Positions 1-9,002 of a stretch of DNA of 64,000 nt are shown piece by piece. The notes beneath the pieces are model-generated. The model was given only the letters and a program-made list of their open reading frames with translations, was not told where the DNA came from and did not search any database. A program made the translations under genes and the position numbers. Positions within the stretch are counted from its first letter, which is position 1. The number at the start of each line of letters is the position of its first letter. The stretch is from contig DEZI01000025.1 of the NCBI GenBank assembly GCA_002364755.1, positions 24,144 through 88,143 of the forward strand, given 5' to 3'. The stretch comes from Stenotrophomonas maltophilia. GTDB taxonomy: Bacteria > Pseudomonadota > Gammaproteobacteria > Xanthomonadales > Xanthomonadaceae.

Positions 1-85
1 AGGACAGCGCACACGAGCAAGCGCGACCAAGCCCCCATGGATGGGTTCACGGCGTCCCCCGCAACCGGACCCACCCCACCCTCGC
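1..85 (-). repeat. Partial long palindrome, core and one arm (copy 1)
   Basis: Read on the minus strand from base 59, this stretch follows the same core as the two long palindromes near 51.1-51.5 kb: ACGCCGTGAACC, then ATCCATGGGGGCT, then GGTCGCGC. Bases 54-80 (GTCCCCC, then an ACCC-rich tract) look like one arm. The matching arm would lie left of base 1. The assignment rests on visual alignment, and the other arm cannot be seen. Confidence 0.6.
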
Positions 86-86
86 C

Positions 87-1214
87 TTACGCCGCGATCC
101 GCAGGATCGGCTTCAGGGTGATCCCGCGCGTGCTGTCCTCGGCCGCCTGGTTGATCTGCTCCAGCGGATAGAACTTCACCAGCTTGTCGAACGGGAACCG
201 CCCCTGCAGGAACAGCGTCACCAGCTGCGGAATGAACACCTGCGGCACGCTGTCACCTTCAACGATGCCGCGGATGCTGCGCCCGCCCAGCAGCAGGTTG
301 TTCACATCGAAACTGGCCGTGGTGCCCAGCTTCGGCGCACCCACCACGCCCATCATGCCCAGCCCGCCCAGCGCCTCGATGCCGGCCGACAGCACTTCCG
401 GGCGACCAGTGGATTCCAGCGCGAAATCCGCACCGCCACCGGTAATCGCACGCACTGCTTCGACCACATCGGTTTCGCGGCTGTTGACCACGTGGGTAGC
501 GCCCAGCTCCAGCGCCAGCTCCAGGCGCGACGGCACCACATCGATGGCGATGATGGTGGTGGCACCGGCCACCTTGGCCGCCATCACCGCACTCAGGCCC
601 ACCGCACCGGCACCGTAGCTGGCAAAGCTGCTGCCCGAGCGCACCTTCAGCGAATTGAGCACCGCACCAGCGCCGGTCTGGATACCGCAGCCGAGCGGGC
701 CCAGCAGTTCCAGCGGCGCATCGTCGGGCACCTTGATCGCATTGATCTCGCGCGCGATGGCGAAGGTGGCGAACGAGGACTGCGCGAAGAAGTGATCGTG
801 CAGCGGCTGGCCCTGCACATCGGTGATGGCGGTCTGGCCGTGGCCATCGTCGCCGCCGAAGTTGAGCCCGAAGAAATCCTTGCAGTAGGCACCGTGGCCA
901 CCGCGGCAGGGATTGCAGTGGCCGCAGGCGCCGTAGGTCAGCACCACGTGGTCGCCCACCTCCAGGTCACGCACGTTCGGGCCCACGGCCTCGACGATGC
1001 CGGCGCCTTCATGCCCGAGCACCGCCGGCAGCGGCACCGGGTAGTACTGGTCGCGCACGATCAGGTCGGTGTGGCAGAGACCGGTGGCCACCACCTTCAC
1101 CAGTACCTCGTCGTCCTTCGGGTCGCGCAGCCGCGCCTGCTCGATGACGAAGGGCTGTTCCTTGCCGCGGACCACGGCGGCGGTGATCTCACGCGTTGCG
1201 GTGTTGTAGTTCAT
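87..1214 (-). CDS. Zinc-dependent aryl/primary alcohol dehydrogenase (MDR family)
   Basis: 375-aa medium-chain alcohol dehydrogenase that interconverts an alcohol and its aldehyde with NAD(P). Catalytic zinc ligands are Cys47, His68 (LGHEG) and Cys176. The structural-zinc cysteines are 97, 100, 103 and 111, and the Rossmann loop is GAGAVG at 201-206. The ATG at 1214 was chosen because AAGGAA precedes it; a longer frame upstream lacks support. It begins 17 bp after an aldehyde dehydrogenase on the same strand, so the pair probably oxidises an alcohol via the aldehyde to the acid. Overall it resembles benzyl/aryl-alcohol dehydrogenases (XylB-like), but the substrate is not determined by sequence. 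Confidence 0.9.
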   Translation of the reverse strand: MNYNTATREITAAVVRGKEQPFVIEQARLRDPKDDEVLVKVVATGLCHTDLIVRDQYYPVPLPAVLGHEGAGIVEAVGPNVRDLEVGDHVVLTYGACGHCNPCRGGHGAYCKDFFGLNFGGDDGHGQTAITDVQGQPLHDHFFAQSSFATFAIAREINAIKVPDDAPLELLGPLGCGIQTGAGAVLNSLKVRSGSSFASYGAGAVGLSAVMAAKVAGATTIIAIDVVPSRLELALELGATHVVNSRETDVVEAVRAITGGGADFALESTGRPEVLSAGIEALGGLGMMGVVGAPKLGTTASFDVNNLLLGGRSIRGIVEGDSVPQVFIPQLVTLFLQGRFPFDKLVKFYPLEQINQAAEDSTRGITLKPILRIAA

Positions 1215-1231
1215 CGTGATGGTTCCTTCGA

Positions 1232-2698
1232 TCAGATCGGATAGGCGGGCGCTTCGCCCTTGACGGTCAGCCACTGCCACTGGGTGAACTCTTCCCAGTT
1301 GGCCGGGCCGCCGATGCTGGTGCCGTTGCCGGATGCACCGACGCCGCCGAAGGGATTGATCACTTCGTCGTTCACCGTCTGGTCGTTGATGTGCAGCAGG
1401 CCGGTGCGCAGGCGTTCGCCCAGCTTCAGCGCGCGGCCGACGTCGCTGGACACGATGGCCATCGACAGGCCGTACTCGCTGTCGTTGGCCAGCCGTACGG
1501 CCTGGTCGTCATCGTCGAACGGCACCACCACGGCCACCGGCGCGAAGATCTCTTCATTGAATGCCGGGTTGTCGGCGGCCACGTTGCCGAGCACGGTGGG
1601 CGCGAAGAACAGGTCCTGGTGGGTGCCGCCGGCTTCCAGCGTGGCGCCGGCCTTGACCGCGTCGGCCACCACGCGGGCGGCATGGTCGCGCTGGGTGGCG
1701 TTGATCAGCGGACCGATCGCCACGTCTTCGCGTGCCGGGTCGCCCACCTTCAGCGACTTCGCCTTGGCCACCAGCTTTTCCAGGAATGCGGCATGGATCT
1801 TCCTGTGCACCAGCACGCGGCCGGTGGCCATGCAGATCTGGCCCTGGTGCAGGTACACGCCCCAGGCGGTGTTGGCGACGGCCAGGTCGAGGTCGGCATC
1901 GTCGAGGATGATCAGCGAGTTCTTGCCGCCCAGTTCCAGCGAGACCTTCTTCAGGTGCTTGCCGGCCGCTTCGCCGACCTTGCGGCCTGCGGCGGTGGAA
2001 CCGGTGAACTGGATCATCGCCACGTGCGGGTCGCTGGTCAGCGCGCCACCGGCGGCGCCGTCACCCGGCAGCATGTGCAGCACGCCGGCCGGCAGCCCGG
2101 CCTGTTCGAACAGGCGCGCGATGACCGCGCCACCGCACACCGCGGTGCGCGGGTCGGGCTTGAGCACCACGGCATTGCCGAGCGCGATGGCCGGTGCCAC
2201 CGCACGCATGGCCAGGTACAGCGGGAAATTGAACGGCGAGATGACCCCGACCACGCCCAGCGGACGGCGCCGCGCCAGATTCAGCCGGCCCGGTTCCGAG
2301 GGCAGGATTTCGCCGGTGCTGCGCGAGGGCAGCGCGGCGGCTTCGTGCAGCGCCTTGATGGTCACCTTGGCCTCGAAGCCGGCCTTCAGGCGGGTCGAGC
2401 CGCTTTCGCGCACCAGCCAGTCCACCAGGGTGTCGATGTTGTCTTCGGCCAGGCGCGCGGCCTGGCGCAGCACCTGCGCGCGCTGTTCGTAGGGGGCGGC
2501 GGCCCAGGCGTGCTGGGCCTGCGCGGCGGCGGCGGCCGAGGTGGCGACCTGGGCGGCGTCGGCCAGGCCGACTTCGCCGAGGGTCTGGCCGGTGGCCGGT
2601 TCGATCACCGGCTGGCGCTGGCCTGCGGCCTGCCACTGGCCGTCGAAGAAGGCGCCGGACCAGAGTTCGTCCGGCAGCCACGGGGAAGATGCAGTCAT
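1232..2698 (-). CDS. Aldehyde dehydrogenase, benzaldehyde dehydrogenase-like
   Basis: 488-aa NAD(P)-dependent aldehyde dehydrogenase. Visible motifs are the SPFNFP segment with Asn157, the general base Glu255 in LELGGKN, the nucleophile Cys289 in GQICMATGR, and the FTGST cofactor loop near 231-235. The start at 2698 is set by a strong AGGAGG six bases upstream; the frame extends further without a ribosome-binding site. It is the promoter-proximal gene of a two-gene unit with the alcohol dehydrogenase. The N-terminal region and the QICMATGR form resemble XylC-type aromatic aldehyde dehydrogenases, so aromatic or vanillin-like aldehydes are plausible substrates, by inference only. Confidence 0.9.
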   Translation of the reverse strand: MTASSPWLPDELWSGAFFDGQWQAAGQRQPVIEPATGQTLGEVGLADAAQVATSAAAAAQAQHAWAAAPYEQRAQVLRQAARLAEDNIDTLVDWLVRESGSTRLKAGFEAKVTIKALHEAAALPSRSTGEILPSEPGRLNLARRRPLGVVGVISPFNFPLYLAMRAVAPAIALGNAVVLKPDPRTAVCGGAVIARLFEQAGLPAGVLHMLPGDGAAGGALTSDPHVAMIQFTGSTAAGRKVGEAAGKHLKKVSLELGGKNSLIILDDADLDLAVANTAWGVYLHQGQICMATGRVLVHRKIHAAFLEKLVAKAKSLKVGDPAREDVAIGPLINATQRDHAARVVADAVKAGATLEAGGTHQDLFFAPTVLGNVAADNPAFNEEIFAPVAVVVPFDDDDQAVRLANDSEYGLSMAIVSSDVGRALKLGERLRTGLLHINDQTVNDEVINPFGGVGASGNGTSIGGPANWEEFTQWQWLTVKGEAPAYPI

Positions 2699-2893
2699 GA
2701 GGTGTCCTCCTGGGTCGTGCGTCCATTGCACGCCTGGCCCGCCGCGCAGGCAATCGGCCATCGGTGCGATCTCGGCAAGGGCTTGAATGGATGGGACTTT
2801 CCAGCATCGCCACTGTCCAGTGCGTGGACAGTGAACAACGCAGCCGCGGGCGACTGCCTACAATGGCGGCCCCCGCCAGCCGAAGCGCCCGCC

Positions 2894-3460
2894 ATGACCG
2901 ACCCCGCCCTGCCCACCGACGACCCGATCGCCGCCACCCGCCTGTGGCTGGAGCGCATCGTGATCGGCCTGAACCTGTGCCCGTTCGCCAAGGCGGTGTA
3001 CGTGAAGGACCAGGTCCGCTTCGTGCTCAGCGATGCGACCACGCCCGAGGCGCTGGTTGAACAGCTGGCCGAGGAACTGGTGCTGCTGCGCGACACCCCC
3101 GCCGAGCAGATTGACACCACCCTGATCGTGCATCCGCAGGTGCTGACCGATTTCCTCGACTACAACGATTTCCTGGACAACGCCGACGCCGCCATCGAGG
3201 CGCTGGACCTGCAGGGCATCCTGCAGGTGGCCAGCTTCCATCCGGACTACCAGTTCGATGGCGTGGCCGCCGACGATGCCAGCAACTACACCAACCGCGC
3301 CCCCTTCCCCACCTTGCACCTGCTGCGCGAGGAAAGTGTGGAACGCGCCGTGGACGCCTTCCCGGACCCGGACGTGATCGTCGAGCGCAACATCCAGACC
3401 CTGGACCGCATCGGCGTGGACGGCTGGCACCGCCGCCTGCGCGGGGAAGACCTGTCGTGA
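2894..3460 (+). CDS. DUF1415 family protein
   Basis: 188-aa soluble protein recognised as DUF1415 by its opening WLERIVIGLNLCPFAK block and the later FHPDYQF and NYTNRAPFP blocks. No signal peptide or membrane segment is visible. The family is common in gammaproteobacteria and has no established function. The conserved Cys near residue 33 (NLCPFAK) and the two HP motifs could form a metal or redox site, but that is speculation. The next gene starts with a GTG inside its stop codon (GTGA), so the two are translationally coupled. It is divergent from the dehydrogenase pair across a 195-bp spacer that should hold both promoters. Confidence 0.85.
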   Translation: MTDPALPTDDPIAATRLWLERIVIGLNLCPFAKAVYVKDQVRFVLSDATTPEALVEQLAEELVLLRDTPAEQIDTTLIVHPQVLTDFLDYNDFLDNADAAIEALDLQGILQVASFHPDYQFDGVAADDASNYTNRAPFPTLHLLREESVERAVDAFPDPDVIVERNIQTLDRIGVDGWHRRLRGEDLS

Positions 3461-4260
3461 GCGCGGTTCCGCCCATCGCCGCGTGGCCGGCGGCACCGCT
3501 GCAGGGCAAGGTGGTACTGGTGACCGGCGGTGCAAACGGCATCGGCCGCGGCGTGGCGCAGGCCGTGCTGGGCGCCGGTGGCCGCGTGCTGATCGGCGAC
3601 CTGGACGTGGAAGCGGGCCAGGCCTGCCTGGACGAATGGCAGCGCGGCGACGATGCCGCGTTCCAGCGCCTGGACATCGCCGACGAAGCCAGCGTGCGCG
3701 ACTTCATCGGCGCAGCGCAGCAGCGTTTCGGCCGCATCGATGGCCTGGTCAACAACGCCGGCATCGCCGGCCCGCACGGCACCGAGCTGCAGGACATGGA
3801 GTGGGACGAGTGGCAGCGACGGCTGTCCTCGCTGCATGGCGCCTTCCTGTGCAGCAAGCACGCGCTGCCGGCACTGAGGGCCACCGCGGCCGGTTCGATC
3901 ATCAACGTCGCCTCCACCCGCGCCTGGCAGTCGGAAGCCAACAGCGAGGCCTATGCCGCAGCCAAGGGCGGGCTGGTAGCCTTCACCCACGCGCTGGCGA
4001 TCAGCGCCGGCCCGGCGGTGCGGGTGAACAGCATCAGCCCGGGCTGGATCGGCACCACCGCCTGGCAGGCGCCTTCGCGCCGGCATGCCCCGGACCATTC
4101 GGCCACCGACCACGGCCAGCACCCGGTTGGCCGTGTGGGTGAACCCGAAGACATCGGCGCGCTGGCGGTGTACCTGCTGTCGTCGCTGTCCGGTTTCAGC
4201 ACCGGGCAGGATTTCATCGTCGACGGCGGCATGACCCGGAAGATGATCTACGCCGAATGA
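3457..4260 (+). CDS. SDR family oxidoreductase
   Basis: 267-aa classical short-chain dehydrogenase/reductase. The cofactor motif TGGANGIG is at 23-30 and NNAG at 99-102. The catalytic residues are Ser153, Tyr166 and Lys170 (YAAAK). The C-terminal SISPGWIGT and GQDFIVDGGMT blocks are typical of the family. An acidic residue after beta-2 (GDLD) suggests NAD(H) rather than NADP(H). The GTG start overlaps the DUF1415 stop by four bases. The substrate is unknown: the sequence resembles glucose/ribitol-type dehydrogenases, but active-site context alone cannot decide. A SMAG dimer follows the stop. Confidence 0.9.
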   Translation: MSAVPPIAAWPAAPLQGKVVLVTGGANGIGRGVAQAVLGAGGRVLIGDLDVEAGQACLDEWQRGDDAAFQRLDIADEASVRDFIGAAQQRFGRIDGLVNNAGIAGPHGTELQDMEWDEWQRRLSSLHGAFLCSKHALPALRATAAGSIINVASTRAWQSEANSEAYAAAKGGLVAFTHALAISAGPAVRVNSISPGWIGTTAWQAPSRRHAPDHSATDHGQHPVGRVGEPEDIGALAVYLLSSLSGFSTGQDFIVDGGMTRKMIYAE

Positions 4261-4269
4261 CCGCTGTGC

Positions 4270-4346
4270 GGTGGCGCCGGGCCATGCCCGGCCACTCTTT
4301 CTGCCGCGCTGCGCTGCGCGCTCGCCCGGCATGGCCCGGCGCTACC
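4270..4346. repeat. SMAG palindrome dimer
   Basis: Two inverted copies of a GC-rich palindrome: GGTGGCGCCGGGCC... at 4270-4295 and GCCCGGCATGGCCCGGCGCTAC at 4324-4345. The second ends in GTAG on its minus strand. It lies between convergent genes and may act as a bidirectional terminator or mRNA stabiliser. Confidence 0.8.
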
Positions 4347-4369
4347 GGTATGCACCGCGTTTTTTGCGG

Positions 4370-6400
4370 TTACGCCATGCCCGAATGGCGCAGCAACGCG
4401 TCGATCTGCGGCGCGCGGCCGCGGAACGCCTTGAAGTTCTCCGCCGCCGGACGGCTGCCGCCGCGCGAGAGGATCTCATCGCGGAAGCGCGCACCGGTTT
4501 CAGCCAGCGCCTGCGGGGCTTCCTCGAACGCCGCATAGGCATCGGCGCTGAGCACCTCGGCCCACTTGTAGCTGTAGTAACCGGCCGCGTAGCCGCCGGC
4601 GAATATGTGGCTGAACTGGTGCGGGAAGCGATTCCAGGCCGGCGGATGGTTCACCGCCACTTCGCTGCGCACGCGGTCCAGAAGCGCCAGCACGCTGTCC
4701 TGCGCCGGTTCGAACTGGCTGTGGATCAGCATGTCGAACAGGCCGAATTCCAGCTGGCGCACGGTGGCCATCCCGCTGTGGAAATTGCGCGCCGCCAGCA
4801 TGCGCTCGTACAGCGCGCGCGGCAGCGGCTCGCCCGTGTCCACGTGCGCGGTCATGCCCTGCAGGTGGTCCCATTCCCAGCAGAAGTTCTCCATGAACTG
4901 GCTGGGCAGCTCCACCGCATCCCATTCCACGCCGTTGATGCCGGCCACGCCGAGTTCGCCGATGCGGGTCAGCAGCTGGTGCAGGCCGTGGCCCATTTCA
5001 TGGAACAGCGTGGTCACTTCGTTGTGGCTGAAGGTGGCCGGCTTGCCGTTGGCGCCGCGGCCGAAGTTGCACACCAGGTAGACCAGCGGCGTCTGCACGC
5101 TGCCATCGGCACGCTCGCGGCGGTTGCGGCAATCATCCATCCACGCGCCACCGCGCTTGCCTTCGCGCGCGTACAGGTCGAGGTAGAACTGGCCCACCAG
5201 CGCGCCCTGCGCATCGACCAGGCGGAAGAAGCGGACGTCCTCGTGCCACACCGGCGCGCTGTCTTCCTGCACATGCAGGCCATACAGCTGCTCGATCACC
5301 GAGAACAGTCCGCCGAGCACCTTCGGCTCGGTGAAGTACTGCTTCACTGCCTGCTCGGAATAGCTGTAGCGCGCCTGCTTCAGGCGGTCGGCGGCGAACG
5401 CCAGGTCCCAGGCCTGCAGGCTGTCGATGCCCAGTTGGTCACGAGCGAAGTGTTCCAGCTCGGCGCGGTCCTTGCCGGCGAACGGCTTGGCACGCGCCGC
5501 GAGGTCACGCAGGAAGGCCAGCACTTCGGCCGGGTCCTGCGCCATCTTGGTGGCCACCGAATAATCGGCGTAGGAGGCAAAGCCCAGCAGCGCGGCCAGT
5601 TCGGCGCGCAGGGCGAGGATGCGGTCGATGTTGCCGCCGTTGTCCAGCGCTTCATCGCCGAATTCGGATGCACGCTGCGCGCTGGCGCGGTACAGGATCT
5701 CGCGCAGGTCGCGGTCCTCACCCCAGGTCTGCACCGGCAGGTAGCACGGCATCTGCAGGGTCAGTTTCCAGCCGGGCTTGCCATCCTTTTCAGCGGCGGC
5801 GCGGGCGGCGGCCTTGACGTCGTCCGGCACGCCGGCCAGGCGCGCTTCGTCTTCCACGATCAGCGACCAGGCATCAGTGGCGTCGAGCACGTTCTGCGAG
5901 AACTTCGCCGACAGTGCCGACAGCTCTTCCTTGATCGCGGCGAAACGCTGCTGGGCGTCGGCGTCGAGTTCGGCACCGCCCAGGCGGAAATCACGCAGCG
6001 TGTTGTCCAGCACCTTGCGGCGGGCCTCGTCGAAGCTGGCCGCTTCCGGGCTGGCGGCCAGCGCCTGGTACTGGCGGTACAGCGCCAGGTTCTGGCCCAG
6101 CGCGCTGGCGAAGCGGGTCACCCGCGGCAGGTTGCTGTTGTAGGCCTCGCGCAGCTCGGGGGTGTTGACCACGCCCTGCAGGTGGCCGACCAGGCCCCAG
6201 GCGCGCCACAGGCGTTCGGTGGCATCGTCCAGCGGCGTCACGAAGGTCTCCCAGCGCACCGGCTGCACCTGCTCGGCCGTTTTGACGGCTGCTTCGGCGT
6301 CGGCCAGCAGCACATCCAGCGCCGGCGCCACGTGCTCGGGGCGGATCGCCTCGAAGGGCGGCAGGCCGGAAGCATCGAGCAGGGGGTTGGCAACGGTCAC
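4370..6400 (-). CDS. prlC: Oligopeptidase A (M3 metallopeptidase)
   Basis: 676-aa cytoplasmic zinc metallopeptidase of family M3, close to the usual ~680 aa of PrlC/OpdA. The zinc site HEMGH is at 467-471, followed by the long helical clam-shell C-terminus with the FSHIFAGGYAAGYYSYKW block. It cleaves short peptides, including signal-peptide remnants. The start is a GTG (VTVANPLLD) with GGAGA upstream. The frame runs 40 codons further 5' into a SMAG element and has no ribosome-binding site there. Confidence 0.95.
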   Translation of the reverse strand: MTVANPLLDASGLPPFEAIRPEHVAPALDVLLADAEAAVKTAEQVQPVRWETFVTPLDDATERLWRAWGLVGHLQGVVNTPELREAYNSNLPRVTRFASALGQNLALYRQYQALAASPEAASFDEARRKVLDNTLRDFRLGGAELDADAQQRFAAIKEELSALSAKFSQNVLDATDAWSLIVEDEARLAGVPDDVKAAARAAAEKDGKPGWKLTLQMPCYLPVQTWGEDRDLREILYRASAQRASEFGDEALDNGGNIDRILALRAELAALLGFASYADYSVATKMAQDPAEVLAFLRDLAARAKPFAGKDRAELEHFARDQLGIDSLQAWDLAFAADRLKQARYSYSEQAVKQYFTEPKVLGGLFSVIEQLYGLHVQEDSAPVWHEDVRFFRLVDAQGALVGQFYLDLYAREGKRGGAWMDDCRNRRERADGSVQTPLVYLVCNFGRGANGKPATFSHNEVTTLFHEMGHGLHQLLTRIGELGVAGINGVEWDAVELPSQFMENFCWEWDHLQGMTAHVDTGEPLPRALYERMLAARNFHSGMATVRQLEFGLFDMLIHSQFEPAQDSVLALLDRVRSEVAVNHPPAWNRFPHQFSHIFAGGYAAGYYSYKWAEVLSADAYAAFEEAPQALAETGARFRDEILSRGGSRPAAENFKAFRGRAPQIDALLRHSGMA

Positions 6401-6485
6401 GGCAGATCTCCAGGAAACGGGCCCGGCAGGCGGGCATCCCTGTCCATATGGCGCTGGCCGCACCGCCAGACAAGGGGTATCCCCA

Positions 6486-6510
6486 GTAGATCCACGCCAT
6501 GGGTGGATGG
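6486..6510. repeat. SMAG monomer
   Basis: GTAGATCCACGCC, then ATGGGTGGATGG: a GTAG-headed palindrome in the 211-bp spacer upstream of prlC, between divergent genes. Confidence 0.7.
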
Positions 6511-6611
6511 AGCTTTCCACGGAATCCCGGCATTCACGTCGGCCTTACGGGTCCGCGCCGAAGCTGGCACTGCGGGGGAGACCGCAGCGGTACGTCACGA
6601 GGAAGCCCCAC

Positions 6612-7016
6612 ATGGAAGGTCTGGCTCCAAGCACCACCGCGTCATCGGCCTGTTCACTGGCGCTGACCGCCACCACGGACGAGCTGTCCTGGATCGCCGC
6701 GCTGTGCGATGCGGGCGACGATGCACCGCGCCACCTGGCCCAGCTGAAGGCTCTGCAACGCCAGGGAGGCCGGCTCAGCGAGACGCAGGAGTGGTACCCG
6801 TTCGAAGTGATCGAACGCGGTGCCAGCCGACTGCAGCCGGGCCACGAGCGTGAGTTCGTGATCTGCGTGCTGCTGTGGCTGACGGCGCTGGCCCAGGGCC
6901 GCGCCAGCGTGCTGGACCCGCACCTGCACCTGGATGACCGCGCGATGGATATCGAGGCGCTGCCCGATGCCCTGCGTGACATCCTGCTCGATGCGTTCAT
7001 GGATGCGGGGTATTGA
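6612..7016 (+). CDS. Hypothetical soluble protein, 134 aa
   Basis: No recognised domain. The protein is mostly helical in character and acidic, with a conserved-looking middle (GGRLSETQEWYPFEVIERG) and a hydrophobic core helix (FVICVLLWLTALAQG). There is no signal peptide. The ATG at 6612 follows GAGGAAG with an eight-base gap, which supports translation. Codon use (high GC3) matches its neighbours. The frame is open far upstream, but that part lies over the prlC promoter region and a SMAG element. A SMAG dimer follows. Function unknown. Confidence 0.7.
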   Translation: MEGLAPSTTASSACSLALTATTDELSWIAALCDAGDDAPRHLAQLKALQRQGGRLSETQEWYPFEVIERGASRLQPGHEREFVICVLLWLTALAQGRASVLDPHLHLDDRAMDIEALPDALRDILLDAFMDAGY

Positions 7017-7050
7017 GCGCGGCGGGCGCGCGGAGAGCGAATGATGATCG

Positions 7051-7140
7051 GTAGAGTTGACCGTTGGTCGACTATTCGCGTGCAACGCGGGATTTTCGCG
7101 ATCTGAACGGAGAGCAGTCGACTGACAGTCGACTCTACCG
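7051..7140. repeat. SMAG palindrome dimer (GTAGAGTCGAC type)
   Basis: Inverted pair: GTAGAGTTGACCG...GTCGACT at 7051-7073 and GTCGACTGACAGTCGACTCTAC at 7117-7138, separated by 43 bp. It sits between convergent genes and could fold into one long hairpin if transcribed. Confidence 0.85.
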
Positions 7141-7175
7141 GTCGGCTCTCCACAGATGACGCGCATCCGCCTGCC

Positions 7176-8288
7176 TTACAACGCTTCCAGGCTGCACCAC
7201 GGCAATGCGGGCAGGCCCTGCCCGGCCACGGCCGCGGCCAGCTGCACGTCGGCGCCGTCCACGTCGATGCCCTGGCGGCCGTACCACGCCGGGTCGTAGT
7301 AACTGTGCGCATAGCGCTCGCCGGCATCGCACAGGATGCTGACGATGCTGCCCTGGTGCCCAGCCTCGCGCATCCACTGCGCGGCCTGCAGCACGCCGAT
7401 GAAGTTGGTGCCGGTGGACCCGCCGACGCGACGCCCGATCTGGCGGCTGACGTGGCGCATCGCCGCCAGGCTGAGTGCATCGGGCACCTTCACCATCGCA
7501 TCGACGCTGGTCGGGATGAAGCTCGATTCCACCCGCGGCCGGCCGATGCCTTCCACCCGCGAACCGCCGCTGCAGGTCAGCCCGCGCCAGTCCAGCTCGC
7601 CTGCCACGGCCGCCCGGTAACCCTCGAAGAACACCGAGACTTCCGGGTCCGCGCAGAGAATGCGGGTGTCATGCCGGCGGTAGCTGACATAGCGGCCGAG
7701 GGTGGCCGCGGTGCCGCCGGTGCCGGGGCTGCACACGATCCACTCGGGGATCGGGCTGGGCTCCTCGGCCATCTGCTTGAAGATGGATTCGGCGATGTTG
7801 TTGTTGGCGCGCCAGTCGGTGGCCCGTTCGGCGTAGGTGAACTGGTCCATGAAATGGCCGCCGGTCTCGCGGGCCAGCCGTTCCGAATCGCAGTTGAGGT
7901 CGCAGGCGCGCTCGACCAGGTGGCAGCGGCCGCCGTGGAATTCGATCGCGGCGATCTTTTCCGGCGAGGTCGTGGCCGGCATCACCGCGATGAACGGCAG
8001 GCCGAGCAGGCGCGCGAAGTAGGCTTCGGACACCGCGGTCGAGCCGCTGGACGCCTCGATCACCGGCCGCCCCTCGCGCAGCCAGCCATTGGCCAGCGCA
8101 TACAGGAACAGCGAGCGCGCCAGGCGGTGCTTGAGGCTGCCGGTGGGATGGCTCGATTCATCCTTGAGGTACACGTCGATGCCCTCGAACCCGGGCAGTG
8201 CCAGCGGGATCAGGTGGGTATCGGCGGAACGGTTGAAATCGGCTTCGATCTTGCGGATGGCGGCGGCCACCCATTCACGCTGCGACAT
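7176..8288 (-). CDS. PLP-dependent cysteine synthase-fold enzyme, Cds1-like
   Basis: 370-aa fold-type II PLP enzyme. The Schiff-base lysine is Lys53 in HPTGSLKHR. The substrate loop is SSGSTAVSEA, replacing the SGNTG of true CysK, and the phosphate-binding glycines are in SPGTGGTAAT. The length and the SSGSTA variant resemble the mycobacterial Cds1 group annotated as cysteine desulfhydrase. A role in cysteine breakdown to H2S, pyruvate and ammonia is therefore inferred from family resemblance. The ATG at 8288 was chosen; a TTG three codons upstream is possible, and neither has a strong ribosome-binding site. Convergent with the 134-aa hypothetical. Confidence 0.8.
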   Translation of the reverse strand: MSQREWVAAAIRKIEADFNRSADTHLIPLALPGFEGIDVYLKDESSHPTGSLKHRLARSLFLYALANGWLREGRPVIEASSGSTAVSEAYFARLLGLPFIAVMPATTSPEKIAAIEFHGGRCHLVERACDLNCDSERLARETGGHFMDQFTYAERATDWRANNNIAESIFKQMAEEPSPIPEWIVCSPGTGGTAATLGRYVSYRRHDTRILCADPEVSVFFEGYRAAVAGELDWRGLTCSGGSRVEGIGRPRVESSFIPTSVDAMVKVPDALSLAAMRHVSRQIGRRVGGSTGTNFIGVLQAAQWMREAGHQGSIVSILCDAGERYAHSYYDPAWYGRQGIDVDGADVQLAAAVAGQGLPALPWCSLEAL

Positions 8289-8413
8289 GGCGGGCAATCG
8301 TTGTCAGGACGGAACGGTGCGATCCGTCCATTGTACGTCGCAGTGCCGTCAGGTGGCGGCCGGTAGAATGACCCCATCCGGCCATCACGGCCCTGTCTGA
8401 AGGACCTTCCCCC

Positions 8414-8932
8414 ATGACCCTTCCCGCCCTGCGCGATATTCCCGGCGTGGCTGCCCAGGCCCCGGCCGAAACCCACGGCTTCGTGTTCAACCACACCATG
8501 CTGCGGGTCAAGGACATCACCGCCTCGCTGGACTTCTACACCCGCGTGCTCGGTTACCAGCTGATCGACAAGCGTGATTTCGCCGAAGCCCAGTTCAGCC
8601 TGTACTTCCTCGCCTACGTGCCGGCCGGCGTGGCCGTGCCGGAAGACGATGCCACCCGCCGCGTGTGGATGGCCGGCCTGCCGGGCGTGCTGGAACTGAC
8701 CCACAACCACGGCACCGAGATCCAGGATGGCCCGGTCTACCACGACGGCAACAGCGACCCGCGCGGCTTCGGCCACATCTGCGTGTCGGTGCCGGAACTG
8801 GAATCGGCGTGCCAGCGCTTCGAAGACCTCGGCGTGCCGTTCCAGAAGCGCCTGACCGATGGCCGCATGAAGAACATTGCTTTCATCAAGGACCCGGACG
8901 GTTACTGGGTCGAGATCATCGCCAACGCCTGA
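8414..8932 (+). CDS. gloA: Lactoylglutathione lyase (glyoxalase I)
   Basis: 172-aa glyoxalase I that converts the methylglyoxal-glutathione hemithioacetal to S-lactoylglutathione in the cytoplasm. The four metal ligands are visible: His27 (FNHTM), Glu94 (LELTHNHG), His121 (GHICV) and Glu167 (WVEII). The length and the loop between the two VOC motifs match the longer, eukaryote-like class that often uses zinc. AAGGACC lies upstream of the ATG. It is followed by a SMAG palindrome and a second VOC protein 70 bp downstream on the same strand. Confidence 0.95.
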   Translation: MTLPALRDIPGVAAQAPAETHGFVFNHTMLRVKDITASLDFYTRVLGYQLIDKRDFAEAQFSLYFLAYVPAGVAVPEDDATRRVWMAGLPGVLELTHNHGTEIQDGPVYHDGNSDPRGFGHICVSVPELESACQRFEDLGVPFQKRLTDGRMKNIAFIKDPDGYWVEIIANA

Positions 8933-8951
8933 CCGGCCGCACCAGGCGCTC

Positions 8952-8973
8952 GCCGGGCATGGCCCGGCGCTAC
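8952..8973. repeat. SMAG monomer
   Basis: GCCGGGCATGGCCCGGCGCTAC palindrome with a terminal GTAG on the minus strand, placed between gloA and the downstream VOC gene. Confidence 0.75.
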
Positions 8974-9002
8974 CAGAGCGGTCCCCTTCTGAGGAGGTAC
9001 GC

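Noticed and set aside
4271..6853. Very long plus-strand frame opposite prlC
   Set aside because: Shadow of the high-GC3 prlC gene; Arg/His/Gln-rich translation without domains.
7051..7140. Regularly recurring palindromes considered as CRISPR repeats
   Set aside because: Units occur singly or in inverted twos and threes without uniform spacers; they fit the GTAG-type SMAG family.
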